Positions 43,961 through 54,378 of a stretch of DNA of 64,000 nucleotides are shown here, piece by piece. Positions within the stretch are counted from its first letter, which is position 1, and each line of letters begins with the position of its first letter. Position numbers and translations under genes: made by a program. The stretch comes from Herbidospora daliensis (GTDB lineage: Bacteria > Actinomycetota > Actinomycetes > Streptosporangiales > Streptosporangiaceae), in assembly GCF_001570585.1 (NCBI RefSeq), contig NZ_BBXF01000012.1, positions 57,306-121,305 of the forward strand. The letters run 5' to 3'. The notes under the pieces are model-generated. The model ran no database searches and was not told the DNA's origin. It was given only the letters and a program-made list of their open reading frames with translations.

Positions 43961-44983
43961 ATGAGCGTCTCTGTGGCTGGTTCCGAGTCGTCGCCCGCCG
44001 CCGAGAGGGGCGACGCCGCCACGCGGCTTCACGTCCACCAAATCACGAAATATGACCCGGCAGATCGTGACGAGCATGGCCACTACGCCGGTCCCGAGAA
44101 CGTGTACAGCGATCACGGCCCTGTCGAGGCGGCCTATCTGGCGGCGGTGGCCGCGTTCGCCCAGGAGGCCGGCGTCACCCGCCTGACGATCCGGGAGCCG
44201 GCGGTGGCCGGCTTCGTCAACTTCGGTGTCGAAGCTCCGATCGAGGGTCACGGACTGGCCGGGCTGTTTCCGCCCGACCTGACCGGCTACCACGACGGCG
44301 CGCAGGTGTCCGTCCCCGTCGCGCTGGAACTGGTCAGGGCGATGCTGCGCGACAACGGCGCGTGGTGCCGCCTGGAGGCCGAGGGCCGGTTCTTCGTCCA
44401 CGTGGGATACGACCAGTACGTCTACGTCGGCAGTGCGCTCCCGTGCGCGGACGCGGTGACGTTCACCCACCGGCAAGGGCTCTTCGCCGAGTCCCTCAAC
44501 CGGTCGCCGTACGACCCGGAGCTCGACGAGGACGAACTCGCTCGACGACGCCCGGCCGACGCGGCCTTCTGGACCGAATTGGAGGCCCTCATCGTGGACC
44601 GCGGCGCGGTGGTGCTGGAGGAGGGCTACGTCCGCAACGCCTCCCGCTGGCACCGCGTCACGACCGTGGATGAGCTCGCCGCGGTACGGGCGAAGCTCAC
44701 CCCCAGGGCCAGGCTGCTGGTCTGGCCCGATCTGTCGACGGACGTGGAGGGTGCGCTGGCGGATCTTCCCGACGACGGGCTCAGCGAGATCATCTGGCAG
44801 AGCCCGGAAGGCCGCATCGACAGCGTGACAGCGAGTGAAGCCCACTACCCGGAGCTGCGCGTCCTGGTGGCCGACGCCCACGCGGTGCTGATTCATTCCC
44901 TGTACGAAGCCGAGCACCACCCGTTGACGACCGCCGTGCTGCCCGATCCCGACGGAGTGCTCCGCGCCCGCTGGACGCCCTGA
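43961..44983 (+). CDS. Conserved actinobacterial protein of unknown function
   Basis: A 340-residue soluble protein that I do not recognise by function. It begins with an Ala/Ser-rich stretch, then HQITKYDPADRDEHGHYAGPENVYSDHGPVEAAYLAAVAAFA, a pattern I recall from hypothetical streptomycete proteins (sometimes labelled RNA-binding without clear reason). A second part, FFVHVGYDQYVYVGSALPC and LEEGYVRNASRWHRV, is Tyr/Val-rich. No signal peptide or membrane helix. AGGATGGGG precedes the ATG. It stands alone between repeat-rich spacers. Confidence 0.7.
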   Translation: MSVSVAGSESSPAAERGDAATRLHVHQITKYDPADRDEHGHYAGPENVYSDHGPVEAAYLAAVAAFAQEAGVTRLTIREPAVAGFVNFGVEAPIEGHGLAGLFPPDLTGYHDGAQVSVPVALELVRAMLRDNGAWCRLEAEGRFFVHVGYDQYVYVGSALPCADAVTFTHRQGLFAESLNRSPYDPELDEDELARRRPADAAFWTELEALIVDRGAVVLEEGYVRNASRWHRVTTVDELAAVRAKLTPRARLLVWPDLSTDVEGALADLPDDGLSEIIWQSPEGRIDSVTASEAHYPELRVLVADAHAVLIHSLYEAEHHPLTTAVLPDPDGVLRARWTP

Positions 44984-45208
44984 CCTCGCGCAGTCGAGAC
45001 GACCGAGGCAGATCGCTGGGTCATGACATGGCGGCCACGCCGGAGCAGGCGCGATGCGGGAGGTTATCGCCGACCGGCCTCGTGGGGACCGTATGCCGTG
45101 CGAGTGCCTTTTCCGGCGCCGAGGTCGCAAAGGGCTCCTTTCCCGTCGCAATGCGAAGACGGGCGGCTTTCCGCCGCTTGGTCTTGGACGCCACACCATC
45201 ACCTGATG

Positions 45209-45262
45209 TCGAACGAGCATTCGAACTTTCTTGACTTTGATGTTGGTCGAAACTATGTTCGA
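45209..45262 (+). promoter_or_regulatory. Promoter with two LexA (SOS) boxes before the HEPN gene
   Basis: TCGAACGAGCATTCGA (45209-45224) and TCGAAACTATGTTCGA (45247-45262) each match the actinobacterial SOS consensus TCGAAC-N4-GTTCGA at 11 of 12 fixed positions. Between and over them lies a fine sigma-70-type promoter: TTGACT (45231-45236), 17 bp, TATGTT (45254-45259). The second box covers the -10. The 225-base region to the next start would be the 5' UTR. The rest of 44984-45208 shows nothing. Confidence 0.75.
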
Positions 45263-45489
45263 TGAAGGTGGGAGCGGGACTCGCGGCTCGCTCTCACCGC
45301 GTGGGTCCGGGCGCCGGCCATCGGCGGAAGGGCGGGTGTCGCGGCCCCACAGCTTCTGGCCGGACGGGGAGAGGGGAAGCTCCTCGTCCGGCCGCCCGAT
45401 CCGGCGGAAATGTCGGTGGGGTCTGCGACTGTTGACCCTGACCGGCGACGAGACCGCCGGTGGCCACTCGTTTAGGAGGCCGAACCACC

Positions 45490-45951
45490 ATGACCGGACC
45501 GCAGCAGAACGGCCACGGGGCCGCCCCGACCGGGCCCGCCAGCGGGCCCAAGGTGTCGCGGACCGTCCTCGCGCATCTCACCGACGCACGCGCCTGCCTC
45601 GCCGACGCGGCACAGGCGGGCAACCCGGCCGACCGCTACATCCACGCCCACCTCGCCGCCCTCCGTTCGGCCGCGGCTATCCTCGCCGCCCGCCCCCAGC
45701 CGATCGACGGCCGTCGCCGCCGTCTGCGCAGCGCGTGGGAGCTCCTTCCCGAAGTCCAGCCCGAACTGTCCCAGTGGGCCGCCTACTTCGCCGTCAGCGC
45801 CAAGAAGCGCGCCGCGGCCGAGGCCGGGCTCGTCCACCTGGTGAGCGTCCACGACGCGGAAGAGCTCATCGCCGAGGCGACGGCGTTCGTGACCATCATC
45901 GAGTCCACCCTCGGCGTGACCACCCAGGAGACCTTGCCCATGGCGGGGTAG
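45490..45951 (+). CDS. SAV_6107-family HEPN domain protein
   Basis: A 153-residue helical protein. After a Gly/Pro-rich N-terminus it reads SRTVLAHLTDARACLADAAQAGNPADRYIHAHLAALRSAAAIL, then a basic RRRRLRSAWELLP and a C-terminal helix pair. This matches the small HEPN family which in streptomycetes is often beside imuA/imuB/dnaE2 mutasome genes. Those genes are not here. Two LexA boxes in the promoter tie it to the SOS response. AGGAGG at 45473-45478 supports ATG 45490. The R-x-x-H (RYIH) piece resembles, but does not fully match, a HEPN RNase motif. Confidence 0.78.
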   Translation: MTGPQQNGHGAAPTGPASGPKVSRTVLAHLTDARACLADAAQAGNPADRYIHAHLAALRSAAAILAARPQPIDGRRRRLRSAWELLPEVQPELSQWAAYFAVSAKKRAAAEAGLVHLVSVHDAEELIAEATAFVTIIESTLGVTTQETLPMAG

Positions 45952-46084
45952 CGGAGGCGCCCGGATGCGTTTCCCCGCCGCATCCGGGCGCAGGCCCGTC
46001 CGCCCGGCCGACCCCGACACGAAAAAAGCCACGCCCAGCCTGATCCCCGCGTCATCCCCACCCGACCAGCCAGTCCCCGCCAGC

Positions 46085-46214
46085 GCGGGTGTGCGGCGCG
46101 GGTGTGCGGCGCGGGTGTGCGGCGCGGGTGTGCGGCGCGGGTGTGCGGCGCGGGTGTGCGGCGCGGGTGTGCGGCGCGGGTGTGCGGCGCGGGTGTCCGG
46201 CGCGGGTGTCCGGC
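46085..46214. repeat. 13-bp tandem array, 10 units
   Basis: Eight perfect copies of GCGGGTGTGCGGC (46085-46188) and two copies with one G-to-C change (46189-46214). The unit is not a multiple of three, so it is not a coding repeat. It lies 130 bp after the HEPN gene stop. The rest of 45952-46315 shows only a GGTTAC/GTAACC pair (about 46251-46286) in front of the HxlR gene. Confidence 0.95.
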
Positions 46215-46315
46215 GCGGGGACCTTCGTGTCCTGGCCGCTCTGCCTGGTCGGTTACTCTTTGGTGCCCCACGTAAGGGTGGGTAACCAAGGAGCAACCAG
46301 CGGGGGTGCTGATTC

Positions 46316-46738
46316 ATGTCTCATGAGGCCGAGGCCGATCGGGTCATGCGTTCCATGGGGCGGTTGTGTCTCGAACACGACCCCGACGTCTTCCGATCGG
46401 TCCTCGACCGGATCGGTGACAAGTGGAGCCTCATCCTGATCGGGCTGCTCGACACCGGGTCGATGCGGTTCACCGAGTTGCTCCACACCACTCCGGGCAT
46501 CTCCCGCCGCATGCTGACCCTGACGCTGCGCAACCTCGAACGCGACGGCATCGTCAAGCGCACCATCTACCCGGAGATACCGCCCCGAGTCGAGTACGAG
46601 GTCACCCCGTTCGGGCACACCCTCACCGCCCCGGTCATCGTTCTCGCCCAGTGGGCCGCCGACAACCAGGACACGATCGTCGCCAACCGCCTCGCCTACG
46701 ACGCGGCCGGCGGGGAGGTCGGTGGCGAGGTCGAGTGA
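46316..46738 (+). CDS. HxlR-family transcriptional regulator
   Basis: A 140-residue winged-helix protein: DPDVFRSVLDRIGDKWSLILIGLLDTGSMRFTELLHTTPGISRRMLTLTLRNLERDGIVKRTIYPEIPPRVEYEVTPFGHTL, the complete HxlR domain. The usual N-terminal Cys of redox-sensing members may be that in GRLCLEHD (Cys18). It is followed by an FMN reductase gene in the same direction with operator-like repeats between, so it probably controls that gene and responds to quinones or electrophiles; inference. Confidence 0.9.
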   Translation: MSHEAEADRVMRSMGRLCLEHDPDVFRSVLDRIGDKWSLILIGLLDTGSMRFTELLHTTPGISRRMLTLTLRNLERDGIVKRTIYPEIPPRVEYEVTPFGHTLTAPVIVLAQWAADNQDTIVANRLAYDAAGGEVGGEVE

Positions 46739-46794
46739 CGAGGGTGGTCTCCTCGGTGTGACTGGGTTCAGTTGAAGTTACCGGTTACCGGCGT

Positions 46795-46820
46795 GTACTC
46801 AGTACTCATCAGTTACTGAG
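46795..46820. promoter_or_regulatory. GTACTCAGTAC palindrome and TTACTGAG half-site
   Basis: GTACTCAGTAC (46795-46805) is a perfect palindrome about its centre. TTACTGAG (46813-46820) repeats the same half-site in inverted order relative to CTCAGTA. It is 49-74 bp before the FMN reductase start, so it is a likely HxlR operator. Confidence 0.5.
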
Positions 46821-46868
46821 CAGGTGGCGAGCTTGATCGCCACCTCAAGGCGAGAGGATCTCTCCCCA

Positions 46869-47432
46869 ATGACGCGCATCGGCATCATCCTCGGCAGCAC
46901 CCGGCCCGGACGCAACGGCGAGCAGGTCGCCCGGTGGGTGTACGACCACGCCTCCCAGCGCACCGACGCCACCTTCGAGATCATCGACCTCCTCGACTAC
47001 CCGCTCCCGCACTTCGACGAGCCCCTCTCCCCGCTCATGGGGCAGTACGCCAACGACCACACCAAGGCGTGGGCGGCGAAGATCGCCTCCTACGACGGCT
47101 TCGTCATGGTGACGCCCGAGTACAACCACTCGACCTCCGGCGTGCTGAAGAACGCCATCGACTACCTGTTCGCCGAGTGGAACAACAAGGCGTTCGGCGT
47201 CGTCTCCTACGGGGGCGTGGGCGGCGCGCGGGCGGCCGAGCACCTGCGGCTGATCGGCGGGGAGCTCAAGCTCGCCGACGTGCGCACCAACGTGGCGCTC
47301 TCGCTGTTCACCGACTTCGTCGACTTCTCCAAGCTGAACGCCAGCGACTACCAGGTCGCCACGCTCACCACGATGCTCGACGAGATCGTCGCCTGGAGCG
47401 GGGCGCTGGCCCACCTGCGGCAGGCGAGCTAG
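46869..47432 (+). CDS. NADPH-dependent FMN reductase family protein
   Basis: A 187-residue flavodoxin-like quinone/azo/FMN reductase. IGIILGSTRPGRNGEQVARWV binds FMN phosphate; MVTPEYNHSTSGVLKNAIDYLFAEW is the family signature; GVVSYGGVGGARAAEHLRLI follows. ATG 46869 is preferred to an upstream in-frame ATG at 46824. The last codons (HLRQAS-stop) lie within the first unit of a 57-bp tandem array. Could in principle supply FMNH2 for the SsuD enzyme; no evidence. Confidence 0.9.
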   Translation: MTRIGIILGSTRPGRNGEQVARWVYDHASQRTDATFEIIDLLDYPLPHFDEPLSPLMGQYANDHTKAWAAKIASYDGFVMVTPEYNHSTSGVLKNAIDYLFAEWNNKAFGVVSYGGVGGARAAEHLRLIGGELKLADVRTNVALSLFTDFVDFSKLNASDYQVATLTTMLDEIVAWSGALAHLRQAS

Positions 47433-48058
47433 CCGGGGCGGGGCCACCGCTGGAGCAGGGCTCAAATGCATCTGCGGCAGGCGAGCTAGTTGGTCGCCGC
47501 GCGGGGGCGGGACCACCGCCGGAGTGGAGCTGAAGCGCACCTGCGGCAGGCGAGCTTGTGGGCAGGACCACTGCTGGTGTGGGGCTCAAGCGCATCTCGG
47601 GGAGGCGAGCTAGCCCGGGCGGGACTACCGCCGGTGTAGGGCTAGAGCGCATCTTCGGGAGGTGAGCTTGTGGGGCGGGGCCACCGCTGTGGTGGGGCTC
47701 GAGCGCATCTTCGAGAGGTGAGCTAGGCCGGGCGGGGCCACCGCTGGTGTGGGGCTCGAGCGCATCTCCGGGAGGTGAGCTAGGCCGGGCGGGGCCACCG
47801 CTGGTGTGAGGCTCAAGCGCATCTCCGGAAGGCGAGCGGGCCACCGCTGGTGTGGGGCTCGAGCGCATGTTCGGGAGGTGAGCTTGCCCGGGCGGGGCCA
47901 CCGCTGGTGTCGGGCTTGAGCGCATGTTCGGGAGGTGAGCTTGCCCGGGCGGGACCACCGCTGGAGCGGGGCTCGAGCGCATCTTCGAGAAGCGAGCTAG
48001 CCGGGGCGGGACCACCGCTGGAGCGGGACTCGAGCGCACCCCGCGGCAGGCGACCTAC
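47412..48058. repeat. 57-bp tandem array, about 12 units, between two convergent stop codons
   Basis: About 12 units, mostly 55-58 bp apart, each with a GCGAGCTAG or GTGAGCTTG segment, then GGGCGGGGCCACCGCTGG, then GGGGCTCGAGCGCATC. The first unit is the 3' end of the FMN reductase gene (GCGGCAGGCGAGCTAG is its stop region). A further diverged unit at about 48236-48290 contains the stop of the convergent stress protein gene. Between 48059 and 48235 is non-repetitive sequence without a gene. All frames are largely open, but no start or codon bias supports translation. Confidence 0.9.
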
Positions 48059-48258
48059 TGGGCCCCGCCTCGGCGGGGGACACCTCGATGGCCAGGGCGG
48101 CCACGGCGGGCTTGTCGCCGCCGGTCACGTTCCCGGGCCGCCGGGCGGCGGCGTCGTCCCCCCGAGCACGCTGTCGTCGTGATGGCAGATCTCCCGTCAC
48201 GACGGTGCCCTGGACTCCGAGCAGCCGGCCGGGTGCTGGCGCACCTAAGGCAGGCGGG

Positions 48259-49134
48259 CTAGCTGGTCGCCGCCCTAGGGAGGACCACCACCGGGCAGGG
48301 GGCGGCTCGGATGATCTTCAGCGACATGTCGCCCACGAAAACGCGGCGCAGTGGACCGGCCGGGCTCGATCCGCAGACCAGCAGCTCGCCCGGTGTCCAG
48401 TCGGTCCCGGCCAGCGCCTCGGTGGGGTCAGAGGCGGCCAGCACCTCGGTGGTGACCCCCCGGGGGAGGGAGGCGGTGCGGCGGGGGCTGCGGACCGCCG
48501 CGCGCAGGGCGTGTTCGCAGCGGGCGTGGACCTGCTCCAGGACGTCTTCTGGCACCCCGGGGGCCGTCGGCAGCACGGTGATCAGGCGGAGGGGGAGCTG
48601 CAGCGTCCCGGCCGCCCTGATCGCCAGCAGGAGGGCGTCTTCGCAGGCGGGGGACTTGTCGTAGGCGAAGGTGATGCGGGTCAGGGCGGCCGGGGGGTCG
48701 GCCGCGTAGCCCTCCGGGGCCAGGCACACGGGCGTGTGGCTGCTGTGCAGGAGCTGGTCGGCGGTGCCGCCGACGGCGATGCGGCCGGCGGGGCCATAGG
48801 GGGCCGAGCCGATGACGATCAGGTCGCAGGTCTCCTGTGCCGACAGCCGGTTCAGGCCCAGGCCCGCGCTGCGGTGGACCGTGGAGACCGCCTCGGCCTC
48901 GTCGAGGCCGGCCTCCCGTGCGGCCTTCTCGGCCAGGCTCAGGGCCGCCGACTGGCGTGCCGACAGGTAGGCCTGCCACTCGGCGTCGGCCTTTCCCGGG
49001 GCGGGGGTCTCCCAGGCCGCCGGGCGCACGATCGCCACCCGCACGTGGCCGTCGAGCGTCCGGGCGAAGACGCCGGCCAGCGCCAGGGCGTCGTGGCCCC
49101 GGGAGTCGGGGACGAAGCCGGTGACGATGTTCAC
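48259..49134 (-). CDS. Universal stress protein, two UspA domains
   Basis: A 291-residue tandem UspA protein. Domain 1 (residues 1-140) ends with DLIVIGSAPYGPAGRIAVGGTADQLLHSSHTPVCLAP; domain 2 ends with ELLVCGSSPAGPLRRVFVGDMSLKIIRAAPCPVVVLP. The first has a G-x2-G-x9-G-S/T type ATP loop, less perfect in the second. Such proteins help survival in stress or low oxygen. It is 6 bp behind arcA and so in one operon. Its final codons lie in a decayed unit of the 57-bp array. Confidence 0.9.
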   Translation of the reverse strand: MNIVTGFVPDSRGHDALALAGVFARTLDGHVRVAIVRPAAWETPAPGKADAEWQAYLSARQSAALSLAEKAAREAGLDEAEAVSTVHRSAGLGLNRLSAQETCDLIVIGSAPYGPAGRIAVGGTADQLLHSSHTPVCLAPEGYAADPPAALTRITFAYDKSPACEDALLLAIRAAGTLQLPLRLITVLPTAPGVPEDVLEQVHARCEHALRAAVRSPRRTASLPRGVTTEVLAASDPTEALAGTDWTPGELLVCGSSPAGPLRRVFVGDMSLKIIRAAPCPVVVLPRAATS

Positions 49135-49140
49135 GCCCGA

Positions 49141-50364
49141 TCAGATCCCGTCGCGCAGCAGCGGGCAGCTCATGCAGCGCGGGCCGCCGCGTCCCCGGCC
49201 GAGTTCGCTGCCCCTGATCGTGATGACCTCGATCCCGCTCGCCCGCAGGAAGTTGTTGGTGGTCGTGTTGCGCTCGTAGCCGATGACGACGCCGGGTTCG
49301 ACGGCCAGCACGTTGCAGCCGTCGTCCCACTGCTCGCGTTCGGCGGCGTGCACGTCCTGGGTCGGGGTCAGCACCCGGATGTCGTCGAGGCCGATCGCGC
49401 GGGCGATGGCGCGGTGCATCTCCTCGGGCGCGTGGTCGGTGACCTTCAGCTCCTTGTCGGTGTCGCCGGGTTCGATCGTGTACGACGCCAGCATGCCCAG
49501 CCCCGCGTACTTGGTGAACACCCCGACGTCGACGTTGGTCATCACCGTGTCGAGGTGCATGAACGCGCGGGCCTGCGGCAGCCGGAGCGCCACGATGACC
49601 CGGGCCGAACCGGCCGCGAACAGGTTCTTGGCGAGCATCTCGATCGCCTGCGGCTGGGTGCGCTCGCTCACCCCGACCAGCACCGCCCCCCGGCCGATCA
49701 CCAGGACGTCGCCGCCCTCGATGGTGGCGGGCGCCATCGACGTGCCGGGATACCAGACCCCGAAGCGCTCCTCGGCGAACATCGGGTGGAAGCGGTAGAC
49801 GGCCTCCATGTTGACCGTCTCGCGGCGGCGGGCCCGCTTGCGCATGGCGTTGACGGAGACGCCGTCGTACACCCAGCACGAGGTGTCGCGCGTGTAGAGG
49901 TGGTTGGGCAGCGGCGGCAGCACGAAGTCGTCGGGGTCGAGGGTGTGGAAGAACAGCGACTTGGGGTCGCAGCCGAGGTCGAGGGTCTCGCGTTTGGTCA
50001 GCCCGCCGGTGAGGTGGGAGGCGAGGTCGGCGGCCGACAGGGAGTCGAGGGTGTTGCGGATCGCGTCGGCCGCCATCGGGCCGAAGAAGCGCTCCTCGAC
50101 GCTGCCGTCGAGGATGTGCTTGCGGGCCTCGGGGATCTCGGCGGTCTCGCGCAGCAGGTCGTGCAGCAGGGTGACCCGCACGCCCCGGTCGCGCAGGACC
50201 CGCTGGAACTCCTCGTGCTCCTCGACGGCCCGCGCCACCCACAACACGTCGTCGAAGAGCAGATCGGCCATGTTGGTGGGGGTGAGCCGCTTCAGCGCCA
50301 GGTCGGGGGCGTGCAGCAGCACGTGGTGGAGGCGCCCGACCTCGGAGGCGACGGTGAACGTCAT
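49141..50364 (-). CDS. arcA: Arginine deiminase
   Basis: A 407-residue enzyme that turns arginine into citrulline and ammonia. Catalytic motifs: [51 protein letters not shown] and the C-terminal nucleophile Cys in [20 protein letters not shown] 50364 (MTFTVASE) is preferred to GTG 50385. arcB, arcC and an antiporter are absent here, so this arcA is not in a full deiminase operon. It is coupled with a universal stress protein, which suggests use in low oxygen or acid stress. Confidence 0.94.
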   Translation of the reverse strand: MTFTVASEVGRLHHVLLHAPDLALKRLTPTNMADLLFDDVLWVARAVEEHEEFQRVLRDRGVRVTLLHDLLRETAEIPEARKHILDGSVEERFFGPMAADAIRNTLDSLSAADLASHLTGGLTKRETLDLGCDPKSLFFHTLDPDDFVLPPLPNHLYTRDTSCWVYDGVSVNAMRKRARRRETVNMEAVYRFHPMFAEERFGVWYPGTSMAPATIEGGDVLVIGRGAVLVGVSERTQPQAIEMLAKNLFAAGSARVIVALRLPQARAFMHLDTVMTNVDVGVFTKYAGLGMLASYTIEPGDTDKELKVTDHAPEEMHRAIARAIGLDDIRVLTPTQDVHAAEREQWDDGCNVLAVEPGVVIGYERNTTTNNFLRASGIEVITIRGSELGRGRGGPRCMSCPLLRDGI

Positions 50365-50401
50365 ATCCGGCGACCTGCCCGTCACCGAATGTGGTCAAAC
50401 G

Positions 50402-50620
50402 CTAGTTGATTGCCATAAACGGCATCAAAAATGCGGTAATCAGCACGATTCCGGCCACGGCCATGGCCGGACGGCCCGTCATGAAGGCGGGGAGGATGGG
50501 CACCTCACGGTCGGCCGGGTCGCCGTGCGCGGCGAGGTCCTGGGCGAGCTGGGGGTCGCTGCGGCGGAACTGCCGTGCGATCTCGTCGAGCGCACGCCGC
50601 TCGGCCCGGGACAGCCTCAT
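50402..50620 (-). CDS. DUF3040 small membrane protein
   Basis: A 72-residue protein starting MRLSRAERRALDEIARQFRRSDPQLAQDL, the DUF3040 signature, followed by one or two hydrophobic helices (AMAVAGIVLITAFLMPFMA). GAAGGA precedes the ATG. It ends about 37 bp before arcA in the same direction, so it may start that transcript. Function unknown. Confidence 0.82.
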   Translation of the reverse strand: MRLSRAERRALDEIARQFRRSDPQLAQDLAAHGDPADREVPILPAFMTGRPAMAVAGIVLITAFLMPFMAIN

Positions 50621-50686
50621 GCGATCTTCCTTCACTTGGGGAAACCGTGAAGGATGTTTTAGCGTTAATTGTCCGAAATGACCAGC

Positions 50687-50719
50687 GCGATCACCCCGGC
50701 TCGCGGAAGGGGTGATCGC
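50687..50719 (-). terminator. Terminator of bldD
   Basis: Perfect 11-bp arms GCGATCACCCC (50687-50697) and GGGGTGATCGC (50709-50719), directly after the bldD stop. Confidence 0.8.
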
Positions 50720-50723
50720 GGGA

Positions 50724-51218
50724 TCAGAACGACTCGACGGCGCGGCGGGCCTCGGCGTCGAGGACGCCCCACGCGATGAACTCCTCGGTCAGCTCGGCCG
50801 GCGACCGGTCGTATATGACGGCCAGGGAGCGCAGGTCCTCCTGGCGGATGCTCAGCACCTTGCCGTTGTAGTCACCGCGCTGCGACTGGATGGTCTGCGC
50901 GTAGCGGGCAAGCGGACCGGCCTTGTCCTTCGGCAACTGGCCAAGGCGCTCAAGGTCGATCACGAGCTTCGGCGTGGGCAGCAGCGGGGAGGGCGCGGTG
51001 CCCCCGGGAAGCAGCTCGGACACCGGCACCCCGTAGAAATCGGCCAGTTCGGCAAGCTTCTGCACGGTCACCGCACGGTCGCCACGCTCGTAAGAGCCCA
51101 CCACGACGGCCTTCCAGCGGCCGCGGGACTTCTCCTCCACCCCGTGCAGCGACAAGCCCTGCTGTGTTCGGATCGCGCGCAGCCGCGCGCCAAGCGACTT
51201 GGCGTAGTCAGACGGCAT
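50724..51218 (-). CDS. bldD: BldD developmental master regulator
   Basis: A 164-residue regulator almost identical in layout to Streptomyces BldD. The N-terminal XRE-type HTH is YAKSLGARLRAIRTQQGLSLHGVEEKSRGRWKAVVVGSYERGDRAVTVQKLAEL. The C-terminal domain keeps the c-di-GMP signature RGD-N8-RQxD (RGDYNGKVLSIRQED). Tetrameric c-di-GMP assembles two BldD protomers to repress sporulation genes. Start at 51218 (MPSDYAK). It is divergent from pyrR, as in other actinomycetes, and likely self-regulated. Confidence 0.96.
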   Translation of the reverse strand: MPSDYAKSLGARLRAIRTQQGLSLHGVEEKSRGRWKAVVVGSYERGDRAVTVQKLAELADFYGVPVSELLPGGTAPSPLLPTPKLVIDLERLGQLPKDKAGPLARYAQTIQSQRGDYNGKVLSIRQEDLRSLAVIYDRSPAELTEEFIAWGVLDAEARRAVESF

Positions 51219-51374
51219 CGTTTGGGCCCCCGGCTTTCTATGTCTGTTCTTACTTGATTGTGTGCCCACGTCCCGTATGCCCGGTTCACCGGGTGCGGCA
51301 CCTGGGGGCAGGTACCAACGGTGACCGTTGCGTCGGGTTTTACCCAGGAAGGTCGAGAGTTGTGGTTACGGACA

Positions 51375-51393
51375 GTGACGGTAAAGCCGTCAC
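51375..51393. promoter_or_regulatory. GTGACGG-N5-CCGTCAC inverted repeat between bldD and pyrR
   Basis: Perfect 7-bp arms around TAAAG, about 157 bp before the bldD start. It reads AGTGA...TCAC, like the first-described BldD target form, so it may be a BldD autoregulatory site. A second GGTGACCG lies near 51318. Binding is inferred. Confidence 0.45.
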
Positions 51394-51560
51394 AGTCAAA
51401 GGTCAAGTCGATTGGGAAAAGATGGCGAAACCGTGCTCTCGGCGAGAACCGAGCATCCTTCGGATTTCGGGCGCTCCGTGACGGTCGGCCTCCTACCTGC
51501 CATGGGACCCGTCCCCGCTGGCAGCGGCAGGGGGCCTGGTAGGGTTTCGGTGGCCAGACA

Positions 51561-53088
<1,528 letters not shown>

Positions 53089-53092
<4 letters not shown>

Positions 53093-54378
53093 TCGTGATC
53101 AGGAACGCCCGCATCCTGGGCGGCGAGCCCCGCGACATCCTCATCGCGAACGGGCTGATCTCCGAGATCGGCGCCGGGCTCGGCGGCGACACCGTCATCG
53201 AGGCCGAGGGGCTCATCGCCCTGCCGGGCCTCGTCGACCTGCACACCCACCTGCGCGAGCCCGGCCGCGAAGACGCCGAGACCGTCGAGACCGGCACCCG
53301 CGCCGCCGCGATGGGCGGCTTCACCGCCGTCCACGCCATGGCCAACACCTCGCCCGTGGCCGACACGGCCGGCGTGGTCGAGCAGGTCTGGCGGCGCGGC
53401 CAGGAGGCCGGCCACTGCGACGTCCACCCCGTCGGGGCCGTGACCAGCGGCCTGGAGGGCAAGCACCTGGCCGAGCTCGGCGCGATGGCCGACTCCCAGG
53501 CCCGCGTCCGGGTGTTCTCCGACGACGGCAAGTGCGTCAGCGACGCCGTGCTGATGCGGCGGGCGCTCGAATACGTGAAGGCGTTCGACGGCGTCGTGGC
53601 CCAGCACGCCCAGGAGCCGCGCCTGACCGAGGGCGCGCAGCTCAACGAGGGCGAGGTCTCGGGGCGGCTCGGGCTCACCGGATGGCCGGCGGTCGCCGAG
53701 GAGGCGATCATCGCGCGCGACTGCCTGCTGGCCGCTCACGTCGGCTCGCGGCTGCACGTCTGCCACGTGTCGACGGCCGGGTCCGTCGAGATCATCCGGT
53801 GGGCCAAGTCCAAGGGCTGGAACGTGACCGCCGAGGTCACCCCCCACCACCTGCTGCTGACCGACTCCTGCGCCGAGGCGTCGCCGGTCGGGCCGTACAA
53901 CCCGATCTACAAGGTCAACCCGCCGCTGCGCACCCACGACGACGTCGCCGCGCTGCGCGAGGCCCTCGCCGACGGCACGATCGACTGCGTCGCGACCGAC
54001 CACGCGCCCCACCCGGTCGAGGACAAGGAGACCGAGTGGGCCGCGGCGGCCATGGGCATGATCGGCCTCGAGACGGCGCTCAGCGTCGTCCAGGAGGCGA
54101 TGGTCGAGACCGGCCTGCTCGACTGGGCCGGGGTCGCCGACCGCATGTCGGTCCGCCCGGCGCGCATCGGCCGCCTCGCGGGCCAGGGCCTGCCGCTGGA
54201 GCCGGGCTCGCCCGCGAACATCACCCTGTACGACCCGGCCGTCCGCACCCCGGTCGACCCGACGGCGATGGTGTCCCGCAGCCGCAACACGCCCTATGAG
54301 GGCCTCACCCTGCCCGGCCGCGTCGTCGCGACCTTCCTGCGGGGCCGCCCGACCGTTCTCGATGGGAAGCTCGTATGA
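53089..54378 (+). CDS. pyrC: Dihydroorotase
   Basis: A 429-residue class I dihydroorotase (zinc amidohydrolase) closing carbamoyl aspartate. [23 protein letters not shown] has the HxH site; [27 protein letters not shown] and [14 protein letters not shown] give the other ligands. GTG start on the pyrB stop, and overlap with carA. Confidence 0.95.

Noticed and set aside
45231..46043. Plus-strand ORF beginning within the SOS promoter
   Set aside because: It overlaps the HEPN gene in another frame, starts inside the promoter and consists of Arg/Pro-rich sequence typical of shadow frames.
47365..48039. 224-residue reverse-strand repeat ORF over the 57-bp array
   Set aside because: It runs antisense into the FMN reductase gene, has no ribosome site and changes frame at shortened units; a product of the array length being a multiple of three.
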